Shown: positions 37,647 through 47,607, numbered from the stretch's first letter. The stretch: 64,000 nt of DNA from Cupriavidus taiwanensis (GCF_900249755.1 NZ_LT976853.1:1951362-2015361), one strand, 5' to 3'. The notes: generated by a model from the sequence alone, not told the origin. Made by a program: numbers and translations.

Positions 37647-38759
37647 ATGATCAAAGTCCTGCACGTGACCGAGTGCCTGGGCGGTGTCGAGACCTACCTG
37701 CACCTGCTCGCCTCCCATATCAACGACGAGCACATCAGCTTCCACTTCGCGCTGCCGAAGCAGTGCTCGGTCTCGGCGGTTGCCGATGCGCGCAACTTCG
37801 GCGTCAGCTACCTGCCGATCCCGCGCAAGCTCGATCCGCTCAACGACCTGAAGGCGGCGCTCAGCCTGCGCGCGCTGGTCAGGCGCGTGGCGCCGCAGAT
37901 CGTCCACCTGCACAGCTCCAAGGCGGGGCTGGTGGGCCGGCTGGCCTGCATCGGGCTGGACGTGCGCGTGGTCTACACCCCGCACGCCTACTATTACCTG
38001 GGCCTGCGCGGCATCAAGCGGCGCGTGTTCCTGATGGCGGAGCGCTTCCTGCACCGCCTGACCGATGCGGTGCTGGCCACCTCGCCGTCGGAGCGCGACC
38101 GCGCCATCCATGACGTCGGCCTGCCGCGCGAACGCGCGCATGCCATCCTGAACGCGGTCGAGCCCCGCTCCGTGCCGGGCGAACGGCAGCTGGGCGCCGG
38201 CGTCAAGCGCGTGATCATGGTGGCGCGGATCAGCCCGCAGAAGAACATCCCGATGTTCCTGGACGTGGCCAGGCTGTTCCAGGGCCGCCAGGACATAGAG
38301 TTCATGCTGGTGGGCTACGGCCACTACGACAACGACCGCGCCACGCTCGATGCCATGCTGCAGGAACGCGGGCTGGTCGAGGGCCGGGACATCACCGCGA
38401 TCGCGTGGATGAGCCGCTCCGAGCTGCAGGAACTGCTGGCGCATGCCGCGGTGGTGGTGCTGACCTCGCACTACGAGAGCTTCGGCTACGTGCTGGCCGA
38501 AGCCAATGCGCTGGCGATCCCGGTGGTCGGCACCGACGTCGACGGCATCAAGGACATCATCGTCGATGGCAGCAACGGCTTTATCGTGCCGGTCGACGAC
38601 GCCCCTTCCATGGCCAGTTCGATCGAAGCCATCGTCGGCGATGCCACGCTGTGGCAAACCATGTCCGAGCACGCCGTGAGCCGCGCCAAGTCCGAGTTCA
38701 ATATCGTGACGCAGGCGAGGAAGTTCGAGTCGTTCTACTCGAGCGCCGCGCTGGCCTAG
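37647..38759 (+). CDS. GT4 family glycosyltransferase
   Basis: A 370-residue GT-B fold, retaining glycosyltransferase. The N-terminal domain has HVTECLGGVETYLHLL and HLHSSKAGLVGR. The C-terminal domain has MVARISPQKNIPMFLDVA and the donor-binding SHYESFGYVLAEANALAIPVV, with the E-x7-E motif. It acts in the cytoplasm, adding a sugar to the lipid-linked repeat. It is 55 bases after the WcaJ-type gene, as the second gene of the rightward exopolysaccharide unit, and converges with the secreted hydrolase gene. Donor and linkage are unknown. Confidence 0.9.
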   Translation: MIKVLHVTECLGGVETYLHLLASHINDEHISFHFALPKQCSVSAVADARNFGVSYLPIPRKLDPLNDLKAALSLRALVRRVAPQIVHLHSSKAGLVGRLACIGLDVRVVYTPHAYYYLGLRGIKRRVFLMAERFLHRLTDAVLATSPSERDRAIHDVGLPRERAHAILNAVEPRSVPGERQLGAGVKRVIMVARISPQKNIPMFLDVARLFQGRQDIEFMLVGYGHYDNDRATLDAMLQERGLVEGRDITAIAWMSRSELQELLAHAAVVVLTSHYESFGYVLAEANALAIPVVGTDVDGIKDIIVDGSNGFIVPVDDAPSMASSIEAIVGDATLWQTMSEHAVSRAKSEFNIVTQARKFESFYSSAALA

Positions 38760-38779
38760 CACGGCATCGGCCGCGCTGG

Positions 38780-40093
38780 TCAGGGCGGCGCCTTGCCGCC
38801 GGACCAGCTGGCCAGCAGCATCGCCTCATCGGCGAGTCTTGCGCTGTCCTCCGCGCTGTCCCGCAGCAGCGCCGCGCACGGCAGCGCCTTCTCCGCGGTG
38901 CCCAGCACCCTCACCGTGCAGCCATCCGCCGCTTGCGCCAGCGCTTCACGCAACAGCGTGCGCCCTTGCGGCCCCCAATAGATGCGATGGGCCACGCCGC
39001 CCTTGCGCAGCGACAGCACGAAGCTGTCCTGGCGCTGGCGCCAGTGCGCGTCCTGCGCCCCGGCCAGCACGCCCAGCAGGTCGCGCAGCATGGCGATGAC
39101 CGGCTTCTCCGAGCCATCGTTCCTCAGCAAGCCGAAGTTGGCCTCGCGGTCCCACCGCGCCTGGCCGCGGTCGCGCCATGCATAGATGCCCAGCATCGGC
39201 ACTTGCGCCATCACGCCCGCGAGCACCTGCCTGGCGATGAGCGTCGCCTGCGTGGCTTCGCTGCGCACCGGCAGGTACGAGGCATAGCCCCATTCGCTGA
39301 CAATCAGTTGCGCGCCCGGGCGCGGCGAGTTGCGGATGCGCTCGCTCAGTTGCCGGTAGTCGCGCAGCAGCGTCTCGGGTATGGCGCGGTACGGATGGAT
39401 GCTGAGTCCCTTGATGCAGCCCAGGCGCGGATCGGTCAGCAGGCGCGACAAGGACTGTTCGCCCGCGGGATTCTCCGGTTTCGGCAGCCGCGCCAGGCCG
39501 AACAGGTACACCGATGGTTGCGGCGCCGTGCCGGCTTGCGCCAGCGCGTCGCAAATCTTGCCGGCGCTGGAGATCAGGCGCGAGATCGGTACCGAGGGAT
39601 GCAGGAAGGTCTTGTTGTCGGGCTCGTTCCAGATCTCGTACGACAGGTCCGGCCCCGCGTTGCGCCGCATGAAATCGGCCGCGAACGCGGCGAACTTCGC
39701 TTCGCTGGCATCGCTGCCACCATCCTTGCCGTCATCGCCCCAGATATACCGCCCGCCATACAGCGTCACCAGCATGTGCAGGCCGGCCTGGCGCGCCTGC
39801 GCAATGACCTGCGCGTAGCGCTGCGGCGGCAGGTGCCCGCGCACCACCTCGGGCCGCACGCCGAAACGCACATGCGAGAAACCCAGGCGCCGGATCTCCG
39901 CCAGATCGCGGGCCGACACCGTGGCGGGATCGATCTGCACGGCAAACGCGGGCATCGACGCAATCCGGCCAGAGGCCTGCGCGGCTTCGGCATGCGCCGG
40001 CCGCCCGGGCAGCCAGCCCGACACCGCCACCAGCGCTGCCAACGCCAGCGCCCGCGCAGCGGCGCGCGGCGCCGCTGCGCTATGCGGCGCCAT
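38780..40093 (-). CDS. Secreted glycoside hydrolase (GH5/GH39-like TIM barrel)
   Basis: A 437-residue exported protein. Residues 1-35 are an Ala-rich signal peptide ending AHA. The TIM barrel begins at IRRLGFSHVRFGVR. The acid/base Glu sits in SYEIWNEPDN and the nucleophile in IVSEWGYASY, the two-Glu pattern of clan GH-A enzymes. It is the last gene of the leftward exopolysaccharide operon, overlapping the flippase end by 14 bases at the chosen ATG (40093). Polysaccharide loci often carry such a lyase or hydrolase to trim or release polymer, so this is its likely role. Family level is inferred. Confidence 0.8.
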   Translation of the reverse strand: MAPHSAAAPRAAARALALAALVAVSGWLPGRPAHAEAAQASGRIASMPAFAVQIDPATVSARDLAEIRRLGFSHVRFGVRPEVVRGHLPPQRYAQVIAQARQAGLHMLVTLYGGRYIWGDDGKDGGSDASEAKFAAFAADFMRRNAGPDLSYEIWNEPDNKTFLHPSVPISRLISSAGKICDALAQAGTAPQPSVYLFGLARLPKPENPAGEQSLSRLLTDPRLGCIKGLSIHPYRAIPETLLRDYRQLSERIRNSPRPGAQLIVSEWGYASYLPVRSEATQATLIARQVLAGVMAQVPMLGIYAWRDRGQARWDREANFGLLRNDGSEKPVIAMLRDLLGVLAGAQDAHWRQRQDSFVLSLRKGGVAHRIYWGPQGRTLLREALAQAADGCTVRVLGTAEKALPCAALLRDSAEDSARLADEAMLLASWSGGKAPP

Positions 40094-41279
40094 GCCTGCG
40101 CAGTACGCCCATGGCGAGCGCACCGGTCTGGAACAGCGCGATGACGACGAACGACACCAGCATCACCTGCGCCGCGACGAGGTAGTCGAGCCGCGGATAG
40201 CGCCATGCCCCCAGCGCGACGCCGGCCAGCAGGCCGACGCCCGCGGCAACGAAGATGGCGCGCGCCATGCCGAAGGACTTCAGCAAGGTGCGCAGGCACA
40301 TCACCACCGCAAACACGATCGGAAACAGCGAAAAGAAGCGCACGTCGAGATCTCCATAGGCCGCGCCGAACAGCATGACCACGAGCTGGTCGCCGAACAG
40401 AAGCAGCAGCACGCTCAGCGCGCCGGACAGCACCACGCCGCCCAGCACGAACCCGGCTGCGTTGCGGACCAGCGTCAGCGTGTCGTCCTGCCTGAACGAC
40501 GCCGCGAACCTTGGCATCAGGTGGTAGCCCAGCGCCATCAGGACATATTGGGCCGGCAGCAGCACCGTCAGCAGGATGCGGAACTTGGCCGACTCCGCAA
40601 AATGCCCGAGCGAGCCGAGCAGCACCACCAGCCCCGGCCCGACCAGCCAGCTCATCAGCTGCGCGCTGGCCGAGCTGGCCCCGAAGCCCAGCCACTGGCG
40701 CGGCGAGTCGGGCCGGCCCGGGACGATCTCGATGCGCCCGCGGCGGCGCAGCGTGGCGGCGGCCACCAGCGTGGGCAGCAGGATCGCGGCGGCGAGCATC
40801 AGCATCGCCGCCGGCGCCGGCTGCGTGCCGGCGGCCAGCCCGATCATGGCCACGCCGGCGCCGACCAGCGTGTGGCAGACCAGCAGCCCGGCATAGCCGC
40901 GCGCCTTCGCGCCCACGGTCCTGAGCACCCAGTAGGCGGTATAGCTGGCGAACAGCACCGCGGCCGCCGCACACGCCGATGTGCTCAGGCCATGCCCGTA
41001 CAGGTAGAGGATCGAGCCGGCCGCAACGGGGAATACCGTCAGCACCGCGACTTCGACCGAGAAGCGCACGCGCAGCCGGATCCCCTCGATCAGCGCCGGC
41101 TCGTGCAGGAACGCGACATAGAAGATGTTGATAAACACCACCAGCGACAGCACCACCGCCACCAGCCCATAGCCGGCCACGTCCATCGAGCGCGCCAGCG
41201 CCACGTTGATGCCGAACTGGACCGCCGTATACGCGGCCTGCTCGAACACCGCGCCCAGCGCCGACAGCATGCGGCGCAT
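40080..41279 (-). CDS. Wzx-like lipid-linked oligosaccharide flippase
   Basis: A 399-residue membrane protein with about 10-12 hydrophobic helices and the MOP-superfamily opening (GAVFEQAAYTAVQFGINVALARSMDVAGYG). It translocates undecaprenyl-linked repeat units across the inner membrane for polymerisation. Its start overlaps the pyruvyl transferase stop by one base (ATG/TAA sharing 41279), and the hydrolase gene follows. The assignment rests on topology, the N-terminal motif and context. Confidence 0.83.
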   Translation of the reverse strand: MRRMLSALGAVFEQAAYTAVQFGINVALARSMDVAGYGLVAVVLSLVVFINIFYVAFLHEPALIEGIRLRVRFSVEVAVLTVFPVAAGSILYLYGHGLSTSACAAAAVLFASYTAYWVLRTVGAKARGYAGLLVCHTLVGAGVAMIGLAAGTQPAPAAMLMLAAAILLPTLVAAATLRRRGRIEIVPGRPDSPRQWLGFGASSASAQLMSWLVGPGLVVLLGSLGHFAESAKFRILLTVLLPAQYVLMALGYHLMPRFAASFRQDDTLTLVRNAAGFVLGGVVLSGALSVLLLLFGDQLVVMLFGAAYGDLDVRFFSLFPIVFAVVMCLRTLLKSFGMARAIFVAAGVGLLAGVALGAWRYPRLDYLVAAQVMLVSFVVIALFQTGALAMGVLRRHGAA

Positions 41280-42508
41280 TATGGCGTCCCCTCGAGCGAA
41301 GGCGCGGCCTTCAGCGGCGCCGGCGTGGCCGGCACTGCCGGCTTCTGGCTGAACAGCTGCGCCAGGCCCTGGGTAATCTCGCGGCCCAGCCGCGCCGAAC
41401 GCTTGAACTGCGCCGCGCCCAGCGAGCGCGCGCAGGCCAGCCTTTCGATCACGTCGTCGGCGCTGGCGCTCTGCCGCACCGCGAAATCGCCGCGCCCGCT
41501 CAGCTTGAAGAACGACGCGACCTTGGTGTCCCAGACTATGCCGACCGAAGGCACGCCGAAGCTGAAGGCGATGATGTTGGCGTGCATCCGATGCCCGACC
41601 ATGCTGTGGCAGCCGGCGATGATTGACGCCAGCTCCGCCGGGGTGTCGGGCAGCCTGACATCCACGCCGATCAGTCCCTCCGCGCCCAGCCGGCTGCTGA
41701 CCGCGGCCGCGGCAAGGTTGTCTTCCTCCGCGCCGTTGGTGAACAGCACCACGCGCTGTCCGCCCTGCCGCAGCTTGTGCACCAGCTCCACGAACATGCC
41801 CAGCCCCCCGCCCTGCTCCGATCCGGCGCCGAGGTCAGCGTTGTAGTGCAGCGATTCGACGTCCGAGACGCAGATGCCGACGTCCCAGCGCTTCTCCACC
41901 CCGTACTCCGCATACAGCGCCGAACTCAGGATGGCCGGATCGGGAATGATGGCGACGTCGCAGGCCTCGCCCGCGCCAAGGCCGACGATATGGCGCCGCG
42001 AGCTTTCATCGCGGACCGAGACGTATTGCGGTGCCGCCAGCGCGAAGAAGCGCGACACCAGGTAGCGCCCCAGGCGCGACCAGCCGGCCGCCACGCCCAC
42101 CGACACCAGCGCGACCCGCGCGTTCTTGCCGAGGCAGCGGGCAAGCAGGTAGAGCTTGAGCGGGAAGTTCAGGTCCACGTCGCACAGCAACTGGCCGCCG
42201 CCGACCACCACCATATCCGCATCGGCGAGTTGCTGCTGCCAGCGGGCGCGCCATTGCCGCCGGTATTTCAGCCAGATCGCAGCGGTCAGCACCGGCACCC
42301 GGGCCCAGCCCGGCAGCCGCGAGAACAGCCGCATCAGGCGTCCCTTCTTCAGCGAGTTCTCCCCCAGGCGGGTGCGCCCGGCAATGTCCAGGTAGCTGAC
42401 CCGGCAATCCGGCACGGCCTGGCGGATCAGGTGGCCCAGCGTTTCGGCGATCACCGCATCGCCGAGGTTGTCACTGTACGGCACCGCGCATATGACGACG
42501 TGCTTCAT
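41279..42508 (-). CDS. Polysaccharide pyruvyl transferase family protein
   Basis: A 409-residue WcaK/CsaB-type enzyme. It transfers pyruvate from PEP to a sugar of the repeat unit, giving an acidic ketal. Family blocks are SDNLGDAVIAETLG at the N-terminus, MVVVGGGQLLCD near 100 and GHRMHANIIAFSFGVPSVGI near 300. It overlaps the upstream polymerase gene by 38 bases and abuts the flippase gene. The polymer is therefore predicted to be pyruvylated. Confidence 0.88.
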   Translation of the reverse strand: MKHVVICAVPYSDNLGDAVIAETLGHLIRQAVPDCRVSYLDIAGRTRLGENSLKKGRLMRLFSRLPGWARVPVLTAAIWLKYRRQWRARWQQQLADADMVVVGGGQLLCDVDLNFPLKLYLLARCLGKNARVALVSVGVAAGWSRLGRYLVSRFFALAAPQYVSVRDESSRRHIVGLGAGEACDVAIIPDPAILSSALYAEYGVEKRWDVGICVSDVESLHYNADLGAGSEQGGGLGMFVELVHKLRQGGQRVVLFTNGAEEDNLAAAAVSSRLGAEGLIGVDVRLPDTPAELASIIAGCHSMVGHRMHANIIAFSFGVPSVGIVWDTKVASFFKLSGRGDFAVRQSASADDVIERLACARSLGAAQFKRSARLGREITQGLAQLFSQKPAVPATPAPLKAAPSLEGTP

Positions 42509-43550
42509 CTTGTTTGGCCGGCAAGGCAGTTAGCAAAGGGATGAGAAACAAGCTGACCGAGGTGAGATGGCGAACATAGCTGCCCAGGTCCGGCTCGAAG
42601 ATAAACTGCACCAGGATATGCGCAACGACCAGCGTGGCGAACCAGCGGCGCTTGCGCTCGTCTTCGCTCACCGCCGGCGTACCCGACAAGCCGCGCAGCG
42701 CCACGCGCAGGATTGCCGCGTGCATCAGCATCATGGCCAGATCGACCGGCGCGCGGAAGCTGATCACCGGCAGCACGAACATGACCGCAGCGTACAGGTA
42801 GTTGATGAGGAAGTTCACACCGGACGTGGGCGGATACAGGTTCCAGATCATGGTGCGGTTGTCGCTGCCGATGCTCAACGCATAGTTGTTCGAGATATCG
42901 CGCGGCGACTGCAGGATGTACAGGATCTCGGACGGCGCCACCAGGATCGCGCCCAGCACGCAGGCCAGCACCAGCGCCTTCCACGCCGGCGACAGCCGCG
43001 CCGACACACGGATGCCAAGCGCCAGCACCAGGATCATCGCGTAGTAGTTGCGGATGAAGAGCGCGTAGCACCCATACAGCACCATGGTCATCACGACCAG
43101 CCCGCGCCACGACACGCCGCGCGCCATCCCGGCCATGACCAGCACGATCGACATCGCGATCACCACGGTCTCCTTGCCGGGCGACAGCAGGTTCAGCAGC
43201 ATGCAGGGCAGCACGAACAGCCAGCGCGTGGCCAGGTCGCGCAGGCTCGCCACGCGGCTCGACGCCATCGCCACGTAGGCCACGCCGACCGTGGCGGTGA
43301 CCACGTTCACATACTCCGCCCCGAACACCGAAAACACCCTGGCGGTCGCGGCGAACGAATCGTCAAGGTCGGTCGAGCCGCTGACCAGGAATTCCAGCAT
43401 CTTGTTGGAATCGGTGACCCATTTTTCCGGCAGCGCGTCGCGGCCGAAGAAATAGACCGTCAGGTACAGCAGGCTCAGCACCAGGCTGGCCACGGTGGCC
43501 AGCCCGCGCTCGGCCAGGATCCAGTCGCGGTCCAGTCGCGCGGCGTGCAT
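42471..43550 (-). CDS. Putative Wzy-type polysaccharide polymerase
   Basis: A 359-residue integral membrane protein with about 9-10 helices and a periplasmic loop near the middle (ISNNYALSIGSDNRTMIWNLYPPTSG). Such topology and its place between the Wzc kinase and pyruvyl transferase fit a Wzy polymerase that joins repeat units on the periplasmic side. Wzy proteins share little sequence, so this call depends on context. It is 3 bases from the kinase stop. Confidence 0.7.
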   Translation of the reverse strand: MHAARLDRDWILAERGLATVASLVLSLLYLTVYFFGRDALPEKWVTDSNKMLEFLVSGSTDLDDSFAATARVFSVFGAEYVNVVTATVGVAYVAMASSRVASLRDLATRWLFVLPCMLLNLLSPGKETVVIAMSIVLVMAGMARGVSWRGLVVMTMVLYGCYALFIRNYYAMILVLALGIRVSARLSPAWKALVLACVLGAILVAPSEILYILQSPRDISNNYALSIGSDNRTMIWNLYPPTSGVNFLINYLYAAVMFVLPVISFRAPVDLAMMLMHAAILRVALRGLSGTPAVSEDERKRRWFATLVVAHILVQFIFEPDLGSYVRHLTSVSLFLIPLLTALPAKQDEARRHMRGAVQ

Positions 43551-43553
43551 GGC

Positions 43554-45788
43554 TTACGCCTTCTCGCTCTGCGAGTAGCCGTAGTAGGCATAGCGGTAGC
43601 GCCCGTACTTGGAGCCGTAGCCGTAGCGGAACGCGTTGGGATCGAGGCCGTTGAAGATCACGCCCTTCACGCTGACCTTCACTTGCCCCAGCTGCTTGGC
43701 ACACTCCGAGATCTCGCCGATCGAGCTCTTGGCGAAGCGCGTGACCAGGAACACCGTGCCGCAACGCTCGGCCAGGATCGCGGCATCGGCGACGGCCAGC
43801 ACCGGCGGGGAATCGATCATCACCATGTCATAGCGCGCGCTGAGGTCTTCCAGCAACCGCACCATGCGCTCCTTCAGCATCAGCTCGGCGGGATTGGGCG
43901 GGATCGTGCCGGTGCCGATAAAGTCCAGTCCCTGCACCACGTCGCGGTGGATCACGTCTTCCAGCGCCAGCTTGCCGGCCAGCACGTCCGACAAGCCCGG
44001 CTCGCGGTCCTTGCCGAAGTACTGGTTCAGGTAGCCCTTGCGCATGTCGGCGTCGACCAGCAGCACGCGCTTGCCGCCCGACGCCATCAACGCGGCCAGG
44101 TTGACCGAGACGAAGGACTTGCCCACGCCCGCCGTTGCACCGGTCAGCAGCACGCGGTTGTTGGGCGCGTCCAGCATGGCGAACTGCAGCGAGGTGCGCA
44201 GGCTGCGCAGGCTTTCCACCGAAGGCTCGTTGGGGAAGCGGTCGGCCAGCAGGTAGTGGCCGCGCTTGCGCGCCTGGATGTCCTTGCTGAAGGTAAGCTG
44301 GTGCTCGGACTGGGGCACGGTGGCATAGACGTTGAGGCCGGTATGTTCCTCGATGTCCTTGGGATCGGTAATGCCGCCATAGAGCGCGTTGCGGACAAAG
44401 GCGACCACCGCCCCGGCGAGCACGCCCAGCACCGCGGCCAGCACGATCACCAGCGCCTTCTTCGGCTTGACCGGCTCTTCCGGAACCGGCGAGCTGTCCA
44501 CCAGGCGCACGCTGCCGACCTTGCCCGCCTTCACCAGCTTGAGCTGCTGCATATTGTTCAGCATGCCGACATAGAGGTCGTTGTTGACCTGGACGTCGCG
44601 CATCAGCCGCACGGTGTCCTGCTCCAGGTTGGGCAGGGTCTTGACCCGGCCGGCGACCGTTCCCGCCTTGGCGGCAAGCGCGGCAATCTGCTTGTCGACC
44701 GCCTGCATCGACGGGTGGCCGGGCGCGAAGCGCGTCACCAGCTCGGCGCGCTTCTGCTTCAGTTCCAGCAGCGAGGTTTCCGCGGTCACGCTCTCCTGCA
44801 GGAAGGCCTTGCCTTCTTCGCTGAGGTTGAAGGTGCCGCGCTCGTTGCGCATGGCGTTGTACTTCACTTCGGCGCGTTCGAGTTCGCCCTTCAGCTGCGG
44901 CAGCAGGTTGTTGAGGAACAGCAGCGATTTTTCCGCCTCGGCGGCCTTGCGGTTGATGTTCTGCGCCACGTACTCGTCGCCGATCTCGTTCAGGATCGCC
45001 GCGGTAAGCCTGGCGTCGTTGCCTTCCAGCGAGGCCCCGATCACGCCGCTCTGCTTGCCCTTCTCCGCGATATTCAGCTGCTGCTGCAGCTGCTCCAGCG
45101 TCTTCAGCCGCGACTGGCGCACCAGGTTGAAGGCAACGCCGGGCTTGGCCTTCAGCGCCGTCACCAGCAGCCGGATCTCGCCGACCGCATGATGGGCCTC
45201 GATGGCTTCGCCGACGCGGCCGACGATGGGCTTGTCGAGGCTGCCCTGCTCGAGCCGGTAGCGGCCATCGCCCAGGCTCACCAGCACGAAGGTCTCGCCC
45301 TGCAGCATCTCCGGCACGTCGAAGGTCGGCACCTCGATCGCTTCCGCGCCCCAGGCATAGCCGCCCATGCCGAACAGGCCGGGCTCGGACAGCCCCTTCG
45401 ACTGGCTGGCGATCCACGGTCCGACCAGCGGAAAGTACTTGGGCTTGGCATCGATGTAGAGCCGCAGGTTGTCGACCGCCTTGCCGACCACCATGCGCGA
45501 GCGCAGGATCTCGATTTCCGCGGTCGCCTGCGTCTTGACGTCGAACAGCGAAGAGACGTCGCCCAGCAGGCCGTTGGGGCTGTTCTGGCTGTCCTCGACC
45601 TGCACCAGGATGTTGGCCTCGTACACCGGGCGCGCCAGGAACGCGTAGGCAACCCCAAGCGCCAGGATGGAAAAGGCGATGGCCGCGATCAGCCAGCGGT
45701 TCGACACCAGCACGTCCAGGTAGCGAACGACGGCGATCTCGTCCGACTGGGCCGGCGCCGCGACGGGAAGATAAGTGGACTGGTTCAT
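43554..45788 (-). CDS. Wzc-like exopolysaccharide co-polymerase and tyrosine kinase
   Basis: A 744-residue PCP-2a protein. A first TM (WLIAAIAFSILALGVAYAFLA) begins a periplasmic Wzz domain with long coiled coils (150-430). A second TM (ALVIVLAAVLGVLAGAVVAF) leads to the cytoplasmic BY-kinase with Walker A GATAGVGKSF, Walker A' LLVDADMRKG and Walker B VMIDSPPVL. The tail is a tyrosine cluster, YRYGYGSKYGRYRYAYYGYS, the autophosphorylation site. It sets chain length and works in a phosphorylation cycle with the phosphatase just upstream. The ATG at 45788 lacks a clear ribosome site. Confidence 0.94.
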   Translation of the reverse strand: MNQSTYLPVAAPAQSDEIAVVRYLDVLVSNRWLIAAIAFSILALGVAYAFLARPVYEANILVQVEDSQNSPNGLLGDVSSLFDVKTQATAEIEILRSRMVVGKAVDNLRLYIDAKPKYFPLVGPWIASQSKGLSEPGLFGMGGYAWGAEAIEVPTFDVPEMLQGETFVLVSLGDGRYRLEQGSLDKPIVGRVGEAIEAHHAVGEIRLLVTALKAKPGVAFNLVRQSRLKTLEQLQQQLNIAEKGKQSGVIGASLEGNDARLTAAILNEIGDEYVAQNINRKAAEAEKSLLFLNNLLPQLKGELERAEVKYNAMRNERGTFNLSEEGKAFLQESVTAETSLLELKQKRAELVTRFAPGHPSMQAVDKQIAALAAKAGTVAGRVKTLPNLEQDTVRLMRDVQVNNDLYVGMLNNMQQLKLVKAGKVGSVRLVDSSPVPEEPVKPKKALVIVLAAVLGVLAGAVVAFVRNALYGGITDPKDIEEHTGLNVYATVPQSEHQLTFSKDIQARKRGHYLLADRFPNEPSVESLRSLRTSLQFAMLDAPNNRVLLTGATAGVGKSFVSVNLAALMASGGKRVLLVDADMRKGYLNQYFGKDREPGLSDVLAGKLALEDVIHRDVVQGLDFIGTGTIPPNPAELMLKERMVRLLEDLSARYDMVMIDSPPVLAVADAAILAERCGTVFLVTRFAKSSIGEISECAKQLGQVKVSVKGVIFNGLDPNAFRYGYGSKYGRYRYAYYGYSQSEKA

Positions 45789-45809
45789 GGCAGGCAGCAC
45801 AGTATCGGT

Positions 45810-46247
45810 TTAACCCAGGGCCCGGATGCGCGGCACCCAGGACTCCACGCCGCGCTGGATCAGCTGCAGCGCGTTCTCGAATGCCGCACGCGGCTGGCGG
45901 TAAGGGTCTGGCACATCGAACTTGTCCAGCTCGCCCAGGCGGAACACGCGTCCGGTGGTGGCCGGATGCAGCCGCCGGATTTCCTGCCGCTGCGCGCCGT
46001 CCATCACCAGGATCAGGTCCGCGCGCCGGATCAGCACGGGATTGAGCTGCTGGGCCCGGTGCCCGGAAATGTCCACGCCCTGGCGGCTCATCAGATCCAC
46101 CGCATGCGGATCCGCCGCGTGCCCGGCGAGCGCGCCCAGGCCGGCCGACACCACCTCGCCCTCGGGCAGCGCCTGCCTGAGCAGGCCCTGTGCCATCGGG
46201 CTGCGGCAGATATTGCCGATGCAGACCACGAGTACGGTCTTGATCAT
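45810..46247 (-). CDS. Low-molecular-weight protein tyrosine phosphatase (Wzb/EpsP type)
   Basis: A 145-residue cytoplasmic phosphatase. The P-loop VCIGNICRSPMAQG carries catalytic Cys9 and Arg15, and the general acid is the first Asp of VPDPYR. It dephosphorylates the tyrosine tail of the Wzc-like kinase encoded next. It overlaps the export lipoprotein gene by 4 bases (ATGA), so expression is coupled. Length and motifs are normal. Confidence 0.95.
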   Translation of the reverse strand: MIKTVLVVCIGNICRSPMAQGLLRQALPEGEVVSAGLGALAGHAADPHAVDLMSRQGVDISGHRAQQLNPVLIRRADLILVMDGAQRQEIRRLHPATTGRVFRLGELDKFDVPDPYRQPRAAFENALQLIQRGVESWVPRIRALG

Positions 46248-47383
46248 TTGACTGCGTTCGCCGTGGAGGTGAAGAAATTCCCGCTCGGCACCAGCTGGTT
46301 GATCACGCGGCTCCAGCGCACCACGCCCGCGGCATCGACATAGACCACGTCGCGCGGCTTGAGCTCGAACGCCTCGGCCAGCGCAAACGAGACCGGCGAC
46401 TTGCCGTCGAGGTGGAACACCTCGGCCTGCCCGTCGGCGGCCTTGCGGATCACGTACAGTTCCTTGGCGTTGGCGGAATTGGGGTTCAGGCCGCCGGCCT
46501 CGCCGATCGCTTCGCTGAGCGTGAGCCGGCCGTTGCGCGGCATCACCGGCGTCGGCCGCACGACCTCGCCGGTCACGAAGACCTTGCTGTCCTCGCGCTG
46601 CTCCACGCGCACGATATCGCCGTTGCGCAGCAGGATGCGCGCCGGGTCGATGCCTTGCTGCAGCAAACCCGGCAGGCTGACGTAATAGGTCTTGCCCTCG
46701 CGCGAGATGCGGATGCGGCTGTTGTCGCCGGTCAGCACATTGATGCCGCCGGCGCGGTTGAGCGCCTCGACCAGCGTCATCGGCACGTCGTCGATATTCT
46801 GCGGGCCCGGCGTCTTGACCTCGCCGTCGAGGTACACACGCTTGCTGCGAAACGCCAGCACGCGCACGGTGACCTGCGGCATCGTCACCACCGGCTTGAG
46901 CTGGGTGCTGAGCTGCCCACGGATCTGGTCCGGCGTCTGGCCGAGCACCTTGAGCACGCCGGCATAGGGAAACTGGATGGTCCCCGCCGGACTGACCACG
47001 TAGCCGGGAATGTTGGCCGCACCGCTGTAGCTGGGGATCTCGTAGGCAGCGCCGATCGAGTAGGTCTGCGTGGGGAATACCAGTTCCGGGTGGTCCCACA
47101 CCACGATCGAGAGAATGTCGCCGATGCCCACGGTATAAGGCCCGGGCTCGCCGAACAACGCTTCGACGCCGGCGTTCACGGGCGGCGTGGCGGCCTTCAG
47201 CGTACGCACCAGCGCCGGCGTGATCTGCGTGACTTTGGGCACCGACTCCGGGTCCTCCGGATCCAGCGGGCGCTGCGGGTCGAAACGCATGCCCGGCGCC
47301 AGCGCGCACGATGCCAGCAACGGAACGATCCCCAGGCACATGGCGGCCCTGCCAAACCTCAAGCTGCTTGAAAGCTTTAGCAC
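46244..47383 (-). CDS. Wza-like outer-membrane polysaccharide export lipoprotein
   Basis: A 379-residue export protein. A signal peptide ends in the lipobox LLASC. The poly_export domain starts near PYTVGIGDILSIVVWDHPEL, followed by SLBB-type repeats (RVYLDGEVKTPGP, KVFVTGEVVRPTP). It forms the octameric outer-membrane channel for the polymer. First gene of the leftward operon. The start is uncertain. I use the GTG at 47383, which gives a 26-residue signal peptide; ATG at 47419 or ATG at 47341 are alternatives and none has an ideal ribosome site. Confidence 0.9.
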   Translation of the reverse strand: MLKLSSSLRFGRAAMCLGIVPLLASCALAPGMRFDPQRPLDPEDPESVPKVTQITPALVRTLKAATPPVNAGVEALFGEPGPYTVGIGDILSIVVWDHPELVFPTQTYSIGAAYEIPSYSGAANIPGYVVSPAGTIQFPYAGVLKVLGQTPDQIRGQLSTQLKPVVTMPQVTVRVLAFRSKRVYLDGEVKTPGPQNIDDVPMTLVEALNRAGGINVLTGDNSRIRISREGKTYYVSLPGLLQQGIDPARILLRNGDIVRVEQREDSKVFVTGEVVRPTPVMPRNGRLTLSEAIGEAGGLNPNSANAKELYVIRKAADGQAEVFHLDGKSPVSFALAEAFELKPRDVVYVDAAGVVRWSRVINQLVPSGNFFTSTANAVK

Positions 47384-47607
47384 TCTCGATGATTCCCTTG
47401 TTTGCAAGAAGACCCGCATGGCCCGCCGCCACCCTGCCGCAGCGCGCAGCGCGCAGCGGTGACTCCGCTGGTTCGACATGGCACCCGGGGTGCCTGTCCG
47501 CTTGTTTGCATGGCCGCGGAACTGAACCTGGCGGTGTTGACTGGTTGTGCCCGGCGCGCTGGGCGCGCTCTTTTCTGCACTGCGTCATCCGCAAATGACC
47601 GGCGAAG

